Of a DNA stretch of 64,000 nucleotides, positions 11,868-24,120 are shown piece after piece. The notes beneath the pieces are model-generated. The model was not told the DNA's origin. It did not search any database and worked only from the letters and a program-made list of their open reading frames with translations. Source of the DNA: Sthenelais limicola. Lineage: Eukaryota > Annelida > Polychaeta > Phyllodocida > Sigalionidae. The position numbers were made by a program, and so were the translations under genes. Positions within the stretch are counted from its first letter, which is position 1; each line of letters opens with the position of its first letter. The stretch is taken from NCBI GenBank assembly GCA_942159475.1, contig OW804096.1, forward strand, positions 133,042,941 to 133,106,940, given 5' to 3'.

Positions 11868-13487
11868 ATATAGCCCCGATCCTTTTCGTATTGGGGTTTT
11901 TCCCCCGGTTTTTCCCACTACATCGATATTTCTCATACTCTAGCAATGGTGGTCATATGGTTTTTCATCTCGCGACCGAGTAATGGTACTTCCATCTAGT
12001 GTCAAGAATAGAACTCCACATATAATGTGTTACAGTGCGTGAGCACCCGTTAATTAATTTGCAATCGCGATTGTTATCAAATATCATCGAATGCTTGGTA
12101 GATAAAGGTGCGTGTTCCAACATTAATTTCTCTCAATGTTTGCATCATCATAAACTACTATCTTTCTGCTGCCAGTCAAATGGGAAAGGGGAACCCGGGT
12201 CTGGCCCAGCTCCTCTTAATTCTTATTTTTTCGAAAGTCACCCATTAATGTCATTTACAAAAGGTTGAACATGGATACATGTTAATTTAGACAAAGCAAT
12301 TCGTAACACCCGGATGTGCTGTTGGCTTCAAGTCAACCATGTGACAGATGTTTTCATCCTGAATTTATGCAGTTGGAAGTGGGAATTCCCTAATTCATTA
12401 TATCACCAGGAAAATAGCCCATGAAAAATATTTTACAATGAGTTAAACATCAATACACAAACAGCAGGTGAGGAATTATATAGGATTGTATTGCCTTCGT
12501 TTGTTTTTTTACATAACCTGACAGGTAGTATACTGACTCTGTGTACTTGGGAGGAGAATACATCTCCATACTTTCGTTCGCCCTACCTACACCAGGGATC
12601 ACCTGGCTGGGTACCACGTGTCCATGTTGTGATAATTTAGTGACCTAGAATTTGGACTGCACACATTCTGAGATTGGTGTTTCCTGGGATCAGGCAAGCC
12701 AGGCGAGCGCCTGGGTCTGACTCAGTATGATTCTCGAACGATGAAGCATCTAAAAAGATATAGAGGAAACTATAAAGGTTATGCTCACCATATCTCAAGA
12801 ATGTTTAAGCTCTATACAATAAGTTCCCGAAGTGCAGGGTGATACCCAGGTGCTGTTTCTTGATGAATACTATACTATTATAGTAATTTTCCTGAACCAT
12901 GTTCTGTAGTTACTTATTTTTATTTATAAAAAAAGTGAGTATTTCCTATACATTAACACGGCAGCCATAACATTTTAACACAATACAACAGTAATACGAA
13001 ACTGGTGTTGTCTAAAGTTCTGCATCTAGTTCTTGATTCTTGAGTGGTGTGCAAAATATCGATGTATGAATTTAAATCATAGATCATTTGCGTCGTTCCA
13101 TAAAAGTATCATAGAATATGCTATTTGGTATGAATGTTCCAAATCTGGCGTTCTTTGCGTCCGAAATTGATGTGTACATGTATACATGGCAGCATTTCGA
13201 ATTCATAGCCAAATTATTAATTATATTAGCTCTGGAATGGATAGATATATGGAAAGATTGTTTCCCCAGAATTAGTATCATACCGTGTGTCTTGCTTGGG
13301 GTAACTGCTTTTAAAGTTGTCTACGGAGTACGGTATAGTTACGGTATCGTATTAATTCTCACTCCCTCCCCAAGGCACGGGATTGATCCCATGCAAATTG
13401 TCCATGGTACGTTGTGAAACAACTTAGCTGGGCGTTTAGCATTGGCATTGCCTTATATGGACAAGTTCGTGCTGCACACCTATACAG

Positions 13488-13910
13488 GGTTCTAACCAGG
13501 ATTTTTTTCTCAGAGTGGCGCGAGTCGGCGATCCCAGCCCTTTTGCGGGGGATATGGGGGGGGGGGGGGTTCTCCCCCCAGAAAATCTCATACTTTTTAA
13601 ATGGTGCATTCTGGTGCATTTGCGACGAATACTTATACTTTTTAACACTTGTATTTGAAGGCTATTTTACAGAATCAGGCTCTAAATCATTAGGAAGACA
13701 TCAAACTATTAATCATCATGATTAATAGCTAGATGTTCTAACCAGAAATATTTCTCAGTGGGGGAAGCTGGTATGTAACCTTGCGAGCGCCAAAGGCGCA
13801 AAGCCCTGTATCTGGGTGGACTCAGGGGGATTTCCCCCCCTGGAAAATGTTGAAAAGATAATTGATCGTGGTGCATGCTGGTGCATTTGAGACAAGAACC
13901 TACTAGAGTT
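13488..13910. mobile_element. Two diverged copies of a G/C-rich dispersed repeat
   Basis: Both copies begin GTTCTAACCAG (about 13488 and 13735). Both continue with a TTTCTCAG segment, a GC-rich middle, a G run followed by a C run that can pair, and a tail containing GGTGCAT..CTGGTGCATTTG. A related GTTAGAACCCTG occurs near 14231. Coding capacity is not seen. The class is unknown; they look nonautonomous. Confidence 0.5.
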
Positions 13911-14599
13911 TTCAATATATGTTTTTATGATGTTTATCTATTGGAACTATTCATATCATTGGAACTATTTAATTATTAATTGCTTAATAAATAAATAAAT
14001 AAATAGCTTCATCAAAACAGGATTTAATGCAATGAATTTAGAGAAAATTGTATAGGGTAGCATGAATTATATTCAGAATATCAACCTCAGGCTCCTTATA
14101 TACCTCCTTGAATTAATGCAGGAATACTACTTTTAATTTTCTGTCATGTTAGAACTGAGAAAAGATTTCATTTACTTTATCAAACATATTAATGCTTCGT
14201 TTGTTTTTGTAATAAAAAAAAATATAAAAGTTAGAACCCTGCTATATATATACTACAGTATAATGCACCTCATCCCCAATTAATTTAACCTTGTTTAGAC
14301 GAGACAAATTGCCTGCACCTTCTCAGTCCGAGCTGCTACCATGTAAAAAAAATCAAAAAAAATCCATCCCCAACCTTTGCTTTATTATTCGTTCACTCCC
14401 TGCCCCCCTTCGTTCACCCCCCCCCCCCCCCTCCTCCTCCTCTCTTAAGGCCCCCTCCCCCTCCCCTCTCCCTCATGCACAACCCAAGACCATAAATGGT
14501 GGTGATTTATCATTGGCATATTGTAAATCAGCATTACTCAACAAGCTGATCGACCCATGTTTTAGACTTAGGAAGCGTGGAATCGTGGCTGGCTGGGGC

Positions 14600-14748
14600 G
14601 CGAATTTCGTCACTGCTATGTTTAGCTCAACCTCCCACCATGTGCTTTTGTTTTGTTTGGTCACATGATTAATGTTTGGCCATGTGATCTGAATAGACCA
14701 ATGGGAGCTCGTGTCTCATGAAAGCGCGACGACTGTCATGCTTTGTTA
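14600..14748 (+). promoter_or_regulatory. Promoter region of the BTB gene
   Basis: Just upstream of the ATG at 14749 lie a CCAAT box (14698-14702) and two E-box-like motifs (TCACATGA near 14661 and CATGTGAT near 14681). The start context AATGGCGG resembles a YY1 core. Motifs were found by eye; the exact start site is unknown. Confidence 0.35.
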
Positions 14749-17700
14749 ATGGCGGATCCGTCTGGTACTCAGGTGCAAGAAGTACAAATGAAAACTACCA
14801 TATATGGACAAATTACTAACCTTATCTGTGGATCTATAGCGATGGAAGGGAGCCCAAGTCACAGTTCTTCTGGAGGTAAGCTTTCAGTGCAGTAGGTCTG
14901 AGAAAATGGAGAGTTTGATAAGGAAGTTTGATGGAGTTATGGTGGAGCCGAAGGAGAAGGAAGGGGAGAAGCACTGTGACTCCATGACCATGTCCAATAT
15001 CGACAGGATAATTCATGGTAGGCTAAATCTACCAGTTTTCAGAAAATGTTGTCATCTGTTATTAATAGGGAACTAGTTCTACTCTGGTGCAACACTTGCA
15101 GGGTGTGGAGCATCGATCAATCCGTAACAAACATATCTTTAAAAAATTATAATTTATGCTGTATACAATGATCATTATCAACATGACTAGTAGCCTTTCT
15201 AAGCTTGGAGTAATAGGTTTCTCTAAGATCTAAGTTAGACATACTATATCGTTATCTATTATTGTGTCTTATCACAAAAACATCACACTATGTGATACTT
15301 GAGTCTTGATTTTATTGAGGACTCAAGCGCCCGATCAGACAGTGATGGCATATTTGAGTCCAGTAGCCTACTTTAACATTAATTACTAGGCCTAATTAGG
15401 TTTCTCCAAACTACGGTACATTCTAGCTGGGATTCCTAGGCGATTAACGATTAACGATTTCACTTTAGTTTCTTTTTGTGTACCGTACGATATTTCTCTT
15501 TGTTTGGTATTATGACCTATATTAAATGCCTTCTTGCTGTATCTGTTATAGAAATTTTATATTAACTTTTGTTATGGTTTTGTTTAATTTTGAGTTTACA
15601 TTGCTGAGTCAATGATTGGCCATGCAACATCAGCAGCCCTAGACTAAAGCTAGGCCTATACTGGAGTAGGTAGTTGTCTAAAAATTAAAGTCATGTGAGG
15701 GAAGGATAAACGAAAGTCGAGCAATAGTACTTCGATTAAGAAGTTAAAAAAAGTCCACAGAAAAACAGGTTCACCTGATAGATCTTATGATCGAGCACCA
15801 TCTCGTATCCATGTTTTCAAATCAATCCAAAGCTTTTTAATGGATCAATCCCCCCACCCCTGTTTTTACAGCCCACTTAACCGGCCTTGATTCCAGAGAA
15901 GTGTTGAGTCGCTTTCTTTACAATTCCCAGGAACCCGCTCTCGGAGCAAGGGGGCGAATATTTTGTCTAGGCCTACTTGGTCTCTTTTGTTGCATATTTT
16001 AATATCAAAAGTGTGCTGTCGATCTCTACAGAGATGGATCGATACTCTTATTTTTGTGCTTGGCATGATCTTGCTGGATTGAATGCCATAATTAACGTTC
16101 ATGTAAATTTATCGGAATGCAAGTTCGTTCTGTGATATTAGATCTTCTAGAAAGTGCATCTTATATATTCGTATTGTTACAAAGATGTGTGTAACACCGA
16201 CCACCATTAGATTACATACTTTTTATGGTAGATCTGGCAAGAACGTGCAAACGCAGCCAGTAATGACTCATAGCCAGATCGAAGAAGTTCAGTGTATGCG
16301 AGTGAGTGTATAATATATGTGAGTTGTGGATGAATAGGTCGGTGAGTGGGTGACTGAGACATAGGCAGATAGAGGTTGAGAGAGACCAACAGAGAGAATG
16401 AGGTACAGTTAATGGTAGAGATACACGTGGGGAGAGGGTATCTGAATACACTGAACAGGTGTGGGATGCAAATCAATTTGATAGGCAATTAAATCAGCTT
16501 GCATTGCATGCTCAGCTACACGATAAGTTCATACCGCGTGCAACTCATGCTAAGAGTTGGACACTTCATCTGCGTGCACCTGTGCTGGGCCTACCTTTTG
16601 CTACCAAACTGGTATTAATGAATTCGTGTAAGATTTCAGTAACAAACTGATGTAACTCTAATTATGTTAGAATTAGAGAATTTCCCCCGGCACGTGTTCA
16701 TCAGACTTATCTCAATTTATTTCGTCCTTTTTGAAAAAGGATGGTTTGCGGTATAATGTCGATGAATATTACATGCCATGCTTGGGGTGTTCCATATGAT
16801 AGACTGGGGGTTCGTGACGACCCCTTTATGCATGTCGGCGTCTTTATGAATGGGACGCGTGCATTTGTTGAGAATCAATCATGTGTGAAGCCCTATCAAT
16901 TTTTGATGATGTTTACGTGACCCAGATATGTGCCCCTAATTTACCCCTCGACAGCAGTTCGTTCTTGATTTGTAAAATATTCCATATTCTTCTGATTTTC
17001 TTCTGCTTTTACATCACGCAGTCAGAAGAATGTACTCTATTCATTCAAATGTCGGATGATATAATTATTAAAAAAGATTCTAAACTGCTAAGATTAATGA
17101 TTCGATTAGATTGACTCGAAATTAATTCATTGCAAATACTCTTCCTAATACTATATTGAAATACGGCTGTCGTCTCACGGTGCTACCAAGGCTGTGAATA
17201 TTCCGCAGCTTGAAAACGCTCTTACCGGTACGTGACGTCATACTAATTATGATGTGTTAATGAACCTCCAGGCGCGGATCCTATTGGATCTTGCACCTGT
17301 GATGGCATGGCTAAGAAACATGTTTTACCTAGCGATATTGCTAAGCGAATGTCAATAGATTACTTATAAGGAGTAATGTTACTTAGGTATTGTTTTTGTA
17401 TTGTTGGTGAGATTTTTAGTAAAAGTTCCCATAATTATGGAAAAATCCGACTATGTTGTAAGGTTTTATGGATGGATAATAATTAAAGAATCTTTTATTT
17501 TGTCTACAATTGCTTACAGCCAGTCTGCCAGAATGGAAAGTTCAACTTCTAGTTAAAACCAGGGCTTTCCAGCCAATGCCCGTACAGATAACTATAGGTT
17601 TTATTTTGGATGGGCAGGTGCTGCGTTATTGTTTATCTCCTAGGCTAAGGCTGAGCCACATGGAATAATCTTATTTGGCATTTTCAAACAGGTTAATAAT

Positions 17701-19157
17701 AAATATTGCAAAAATTCAAAGGGCTTTGATTTGCGGCATGAGGATATGTTGATCTGGGCGTTTTACAATTTTAGAGTTGATCAAAGATCGATCAGTAAAA
17801 ATGCAATGGGGATACGTCATACGCTAATATTGTTATTGTTTTATTATGACTTGGAGTAATATATCTCTTTATACACTCAATTTAGTTGCATGGTTTCGGG
17901 ATCTAAGGAATCCAGTCGAACATTCCTCAGAAACGTACCTTTGCGCCTGGGCATATGCCATTGCTGAAACGAGTATACAGCTACTCTGATTGATATATCA
18001 TTTTTCCAGACCTGTTTTAAGCAATAATTTTGTATCTTATTTATTTTCAGCTCTGGAAATGGAGCTCCCGGACTTCACCAGCCCGGATGAAATGTCTTCT
18101 GTGACCTTGGTGATTGAAGGTCAGAAGTTGTTCGTACACCGGGAGGTGCTGGCCGCCTGGTCGCCTGTTTTCAAATCTATGTTTGTCAGGGACTTCAAGG
18201 AGAAGGAGGCGAGCGAGATTGAACTGCCTGGCAAAAAGGTGGATGACTTCGTTGAGCTTCTGCATTGTATGTACCCACCTATAAAACCTGTCACAGGTGA
18301 GTTACTGATTAGGGTACTTTTGAAAGTTTATATTTGCAGTTTCTAATCTAGTATGGCGATAGCCGTCAGCTATCTGCTATCTAGATTTTTATTGTAAGGT
18401 CTATATGTTAAGCATTCACATTAATAGTTCCCACTTTTATTATTTACTCTCAGATATTACATAAAGAAAGTATTACACAGATGCTTTTGATGAAAGTTAA
18501 TATCTACAACACACATATATATATATGCTCGAATCAATTGGGCTTATTATCATTGATCAGGAAACCTCCTCTATTGAATGAATTAAATGACGACAAATCA
18601 AGACACTCCAATAATACATAGCTTTTTCTCTCATGTCGTTGTTTGAAAAATCCCACAATATTTGTTTTCCAGACTCAAACGTGCACCAGCTGCTTCCATT
18701 AGCTGAAGAGTACCAGATCACTGAGATAAAGAAGAAATGTGAAGAGTTCCTCTTAACCAAACCTGGCAGTATGGAGCTACTTGTCACAGCCCAGGCCTAT
18801 GGGCTCACCACACTGCTTGCCAAAAACATAGACTTTGCCCGCAAGAAGAGTTATACTGAGTTGCAGAAAGACCCTCACTTCTCGTGTCTCGAACCTGAAA
18901 ACCTCATTCGAGTATTGGAGCTTCGTGTGCTCGACCTCGAGTCAATGGTGGAGCAGAACAAGCGGATTGCAAGCGAGAGAGACGCTCGTCTGTATGGCTG
19001 TATCACTGAGTTAGCTTCTGGTTATGGCAACTTTTGCACTGAATGTAAAACCAGGAAGGTTAACGAGACCTGCTTTAATTGCCTCAAGATGTTCAGAGAT
19101 AAAGTAAAATCGAAATGCGAGGAGGCTAAACATCTGCGTAACCCTTACAATAACTAA
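14749..19157 (+). CDS. BTB/POZ domain protein with C-terminal four-cysteine motif
   Basis: Three exons, 14749-14875, 18051-18296 and 18673-19157, join in phase 1 at both junctions and give 285 residues. After a 45-residue tail without a recognised domain, the BTB fold runs from about 55 to 155 (TLVIEGQKLFVHREVLAAWS, then SPVFKSMF; VHRxVLAAxSPxF is the dimer-core signature). A helical region follows (LPLAEEYQITEIKKKCEEFL), then a probable coiled coil (about 204-232). Cys246, Cys249, Cys258 and Cys261 (CX2C-X8-CX2C) could bind one zinc ion. BTB proteins of this BATH-like type usually act as substrate adaptors for Cullin-3 ubiquitin ligases; that role is inferred. No MATH domain is visible N-terminally. 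An upstream or skipped exon encoding one cannot be excluded, because intron 1 is 3.2 kb. No specific orthologue is recognised. Confidence 0.85.
14876..18050 (+). other. Intron 1 of the BTB gene
   Basis: A 3.2-kb intron with a GTAAG donor at 14876 and a TTATTTTCAG acceptor at 18050. I looked for a MATH-type exon and saw none. Short open frames such as 16459-16650 lack splice signals and family resemblance. Confidence 0.6.
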
Positions 19158-22100
19158 GCCCTATCGTGAGCTTATTCTCAGACCAACGAGTACTCGTTGA
19201 TCATACTTAAGGAGATGATTGTGTTGGCAATATTAAGAAATAAGCGCTTTGGCTGTCTGTAGTTATATTACAATATATATATTATTATATTATATTGTCT
19301 GGTGCTGTGGCAGGCCGTGAGAGTGTAGAATCTAAGTGTGGCGTTTATATAGGAAGATCCACTGAGGGTGTTAGGGAGTGGCCATATCATTGTAACAGAA
19401 ATCTCATATATTCTGTCATTGAATTAAATTTCTCTTATTAAAATGTCACCCTAAATTATCACCTTCCCGTAATTCATACTAATATAATATGTATGTACAT
19501 GGCTGTCTTTTTCCGAATTGCAAAATATACAATTCCGCTGGAACTGACTAGTTCCGTTTTGGCCTTATGAATATTTGAACAAAATGTGTCCCTTTCCTAT
19601 GAATTGAATTTCATGAATCTCCGAAAAAATGTAACTTGATGCAATTTCCCCGCGAAACATTCATGGCTATTCTCTTCCAAATCATTCTCCTTCGCGCATA
19701 ATTCTATTGCTGTATTCTACGACCTTAAAATACTTGTACGTGTTTAGATGAACTAATCGTTTAGCCGACGTAAATACTTATTTAAGATGTGTGACCATAT
19801 CAGGAAAAGCTAATGCCAACTATAGATATAGATGTCACCTTAAGTGCAAGTATCTCATCTCATGATAATGAGAATGCAAGAAACTGTTCCTCCTAATCAT
19901 AGTATTAGGGATGTTCTCTTAATTGGTATGCATTTAGCCCCTATGGGGTTCTCTATGGAACGAAGAGAATGGTGTGAATAGAAGTGTAAATAGAAATACA
20001 AGTAATTGGTTAAATAATATCAGGGAATAAATGTTCTTAAATTATTAAAAGGGAGAAGCTGGCTTCATCTAAGTTTTTTTTATATATATATTAATGTTAA
20101 ACATATTTATTTATTTGGGGTTGTGAGGAAGTTTTGAGGTCCTTTTACCTTGAGGGTATCAGGTTGTTATGGAACGATGTGCAAACAGCAGTTGAATGTT
20201 GGGCTATTTCAATATTATAGTAACAGTGATGTACACGTGTGTGAGTGTGTGGGTATGTGTTGAGACTATAGTGACAGCGCGTTAAGACGCGATTCCCAGG
20301 CTTACCAATCGGGCATTTACAGTATTGACGCTTTGAGAGTTACAAGCACATTTGAAGGTACATTGAAGCATATGAATTGTCAAATTCTTCTGCAGCACTT
20401 TCCTTGCCCTCGACTCCATGGATGTTGATACTTTGATTGCTTTGTGTTCATTGAGGAAAACAGATTCCCATATAGTGCCCTTGAACCTTTCCAAACAAAC
20501 ACACACAAAATAGATCTGGTGATCTAATGTTACCTCTTTTTATCGAATGCTTTTTTCCCCTTTTACTGAAGGCTAAGGTCTTTATAACAATACACAGGTT
20601 TGCTTATGAAACACTCGTGTCTAGACAACAGTTGGGACTTAGTTTCCCTTAATGTTTATCATTTTATAATTTCAATTGTGAAAAGAGTTCCGCCTATATT
20701 TCAATCCGCAAGAATTGGTTCGTTTATTGAAGCTACTGTTCAATGGGGCTCACACTGATGGGACTAAGAGAATATCAAGTATTGCTTATTCCCTGTCATT
20801 ATAATCACCCATGCATAGATTATCAAGTATAAATTTGCTTTACGGTCTACCTGTTACTTGTATGATTGTATTATGTATCATTAAAATTGTATTAGGGCGT
20901 ATTATATATGGAAGAGTTTTAATGGAAGCATCTAATACGGATATTATAAACCTAATTGATGTGAAGGCACTATACGTACGTAGTTTTGGATGCACTTTTT
21001 ATACATCTACAAGATATGTATTTGTTGGATAGCATTATTCTCATATCCCAGGAAAATTTTATCTGTGACATATTTGAATATGATTCAGAAGTTAAACATT
21101 AAGAACCTTTTGGCATTGGTCTGTAGTCATTGAGGGACTGTTGTGGACAATTATACTAGTATTGAATGTTAATGGTCTGTGAGCCCTTCTATTTATTCAG
21201 TTGCATGAAATGGTTAATTATGGAATTTATTGGTTGAGGGTACTCTTTTGTTGAATAATCTTTGTTCCATTGGTTTGATACTATTTTTAGTTTAGTAGCG
21301 AATGTCCAGATGAACATACTTCGCTAGGATGTTAAATTTAGGCCTCCCGGTCTATTGAATTATAGTTATGTGTGCCAGTGATGCGTATTTATATCTTATT
21401 ACACCCATTCATGTTGTTAGAAAGAAACACTAGCATGTTTTTATGCTTATAAGGAGGATAGCTTAATAATTTGGCTATTATATCTATGGCTACTTTAGTA
21501 CGTGATCTATTGTAATTTGAACTTTCCACATTCACCGAAGACATTCTTGTTAACTGTAGGGTACTTAAAATTTAGACTGGTTTATATAATTTTGTTTGAA
21601 TATTTTAAAACAATTTGAAGACTTAGTGAAGGTCTCATAAGACCATAAATTCTCAGTGCCACAAAAATAATCATATTGGCGAAGATTTTCAAATTAACTA
21701 GAAATTATATAAAGATATAATTCAAACTATCTAAAAAGATCTTGCTTAAATAATTGTGTGTTCATGATTATGCTAATCAATATTACCCATTCGTGACCTG
21801 AATATATTTACTGCCTATTCTGTTGATGACAAATGGAAGAATACGCTGCTTCTGGTATTACTCTAAACAGTGGTTATTAAGCCCTGGCATAAACCTAAAA
21901 TATGGGTAACTTGGGTTTTAGTTAAATGGCTCATAAATCAGATGACGCAGAGGTCGAAGGATGATTGCAAAAGAAACTTCCATACAAAGTATTTTGAGAC
22001 AATTATTGAAATGCATTGTACCATACAAAAACGTGAATAAACATAGTTATAAACAGTCATCGAATGCTTGTTGATTGTCTTTCATTCGCATCATAATAAA

Positions 22101-22270
22101 ACGTCTTCAATAATCCCAGTACAAGCCCCCTATTGTAACGACTTATGTTACATCTTTAATTTCTCTTTGATTATCTGATGCATAATACTCTATAATACCT
22201 AAGCCCATAGTTGATATTCATCAGCAAGCCTCGACGCTATTAATAACTAGTTTGAACGATTTCCACAACC
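19158..22270. other. BTB gene 3' UTR and gene-free AT-rich sequence
   Basis: An AATAAA at 20026-20031 is a plausible poly(A) signal for the BTB gene. Beyond it I see only AT-rich sequence and short open frames without support. Confidence 0.45.
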
Positions 22271-22512
22271 TGTAATTTGCTTTACTATACAAACTCCAGA
22301 AGCCTCTTCATGGACAGTTGCTATCAATTCAAACGTACACTGTAATCTCATATCAGAAGCTGTGGCCTGTATGTAATCATGCTGGTAACGGGCGACAAAC
22401 CTAGTATTATCAGGGAGGTATAATATACAGACGGGGTAGAAACGGCCCACTCGTCCAAGGAAGATGCGTGACAGGTGTACGGAGTAGCCACGGCAGGTCA
22501 GGTGACACTGCA
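22271..22512 (-). CDS. Orphan coding-exon candidate
   Basis: On the - strand an open frame of about 80 codons stands out from its AT-rich surroundings by higher GC and a protein-like composition (CHLTCRGYSVHLSRIFLG, then GRVGRFYPVCILYLP and FVARYQHDYIQATA). It is bounded by a usable acceptor (TACTGCAG ending at 22513) and a donor (ATTACAG|GTTGTG at 22270). The frame itself runs through both. No start, partner exon or known domain was identified. It may be a lone exon of a gene whose other exons I missed, or a fragment of a pseudogene. No function is proposed. Confidence 0.35.
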
Positions 22513-24120
22513 GTACTGTTGTCGGCAATAGTATCACCTATAGCCCAGGTAGTTTGATTGCCCTTTTTTATCCAAGTTCAATATTAATGAAATGTATGTA
22601 TGTATGTGAGCATATAAGACAATTCTTGGTGTACTCTACAACTGTGTATTCTGACCTGGAGCTGTAATACAAACCGCGCATCTAATACAGAAGTTATTGA
22701 TGCCACCGATTGTGGCTGGAAGAAGTGTATAATGTCAAGAACATTCCACATAATTATTCAGTAAAAAGGTAAGATAATTATTTAGTAAAAAGGTAAGACA
22801 ATATGTTCAGAATCAAATTTTTATTAATCTTTAGGCTTACAAGGATACTTTTTTCAAGTTGGTTCTTCGAAGGCACAAATTTGAGAACATCCTCAAAGGT
22901 GAACAGAATGATGGTCATTAATTAGCACTATTTTAACACTACATTAATTAACACTACACACTATTTTATAATGTGTAACACTACATATTTTGTTGTCATA
23001 TTCGAACAGAGCGACCATTACGCTACATAGTTATTTAACTCCAGATGAACTCAATAGGACTTGATGTGTCACATGTGACGCAAACAATGGCAACCGTATA
23101 ACAATCGGGATTGTGGATGTGTACAAGAAGTCCACACCACACATCAGTGATCAGTGAAGTTACAGCATTCCATTTCTGTAGTCTATGCATCTAGGAAAGT
23201 TACAATGAGAAAATCAAGATTGGTGTTGGCGACAATGGGTAACAGTGACTCAATACATCTGAACTAAACGATGAGCAAAAGAAGTTGCCCAAAAGGCAGT
23301 GGCAATTCTTTGAGAACCAAACGTGAGTGACAGTCAATTTTAGGATACACCACACCATGTGCTCATGCAATTTATTCTGGGAGAAAGAGAGTGCAAGACG
23401 ATTTTGTTATTCAGGCATGTGCTAAAGCTTTGTCCGGCGAATTTGCCCAGCGTTCTACTAATGTACTGGTTATCTGAGGCTTATTGAATTATCAAAAGCA
23501 CTACAATTGCTCCCCTGTCAGGCTGAAGATACAAGTTCATATTCTTTTTTTAAAACACAATGGGTAATAAGAGAGAGAGGAAGAGGTGGTTAGAAGGATG
23601 AAATAGGAGATGAAGTCATGTATGATGGAAGTGTCAGCTTTGAAGTTTGCAGGATCAGAACATAACATTATCAACATTGATCTAGTAATATAGGTATAAT
23701 AGTCTAGCATGAAACAATTTGTTTTTCTGGAGGAGTTTAAAATGCTCAATAGATCATGTATCATCTAACTGAAATGGGCATTTCCACCTGGCCATACAAG
23801 AAAGTGGTCAAGGGTAGGAATATATGAGAATATCAGGATTGCAAAATCTAAAAGGATTGGCACATTATGTAATACAGCAGACATGGTCAAACTTGCTGGT
23901 CCGCGGTCTGTGACCAATGAAATACATGGCGGACTGATGAAACTCAAAGGTTAACCGCCTGTCCAATGAACGGCAGGATCCCTATAATTGGTTACAGGTC
24001 CGAATGTCCGGTGAAACCTCAAAAGTTTTTGCCATGACTGAATACACACTTTGGATAAACCCCTTTTATCAGTGCAAGAGCTACCGAAGTATGTGCCTAG
24101 CCTAGAACCTTTTATGCAAA
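22513..24120. other. Gene-free AT-rich interval
   Basis: No exon recognised on either strand. A 28-bp unit containing AGTAAAAAGGTAAGA is tandemly doubled around 22755-22800. A short TGTA-rich run lies near 22593. Confidence 0.4.

Larger units (their letters stand above)
9617..14748. other. Gene-poor AT-rich interval with repeats
   Basis: No supported gene. It contains a perfect palindrome (10246-10306), an (AG)n run near 10730, a spaced inverted repeat (11633-11867), two diverged copies of a GC-rich dispersed repeat (about 13488-13910), a C15 tract (about 14417-14431) followed by CTCC-rich sequence, and the BTB gene promoter at the right end. Open frames of 60-125 codons here are short and cross low-complexity tracts. 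Confidence 0.5.

Noticed and set aside
13118..13417. Open frame of about 99 codons (+)
   Set aside because: AT-rich, no splice or start context, no family resemblance, in a repeat-rich gene desert.
14291..14668. 125-codon frame (+)
   Set aside because: It crosses a C15 tract and CTCC low-complexity sequence and overlaps the BTB promoter.
14900..15019. ATG-led stretch (MESLIRKFDG...) with a GTAGGC donor in the BTB 5' region
   Set aside because: It cannot be reached in frame from exon 1, and no join to exon 2 is needed. It may be an alternative first exon, but nothing supports that.
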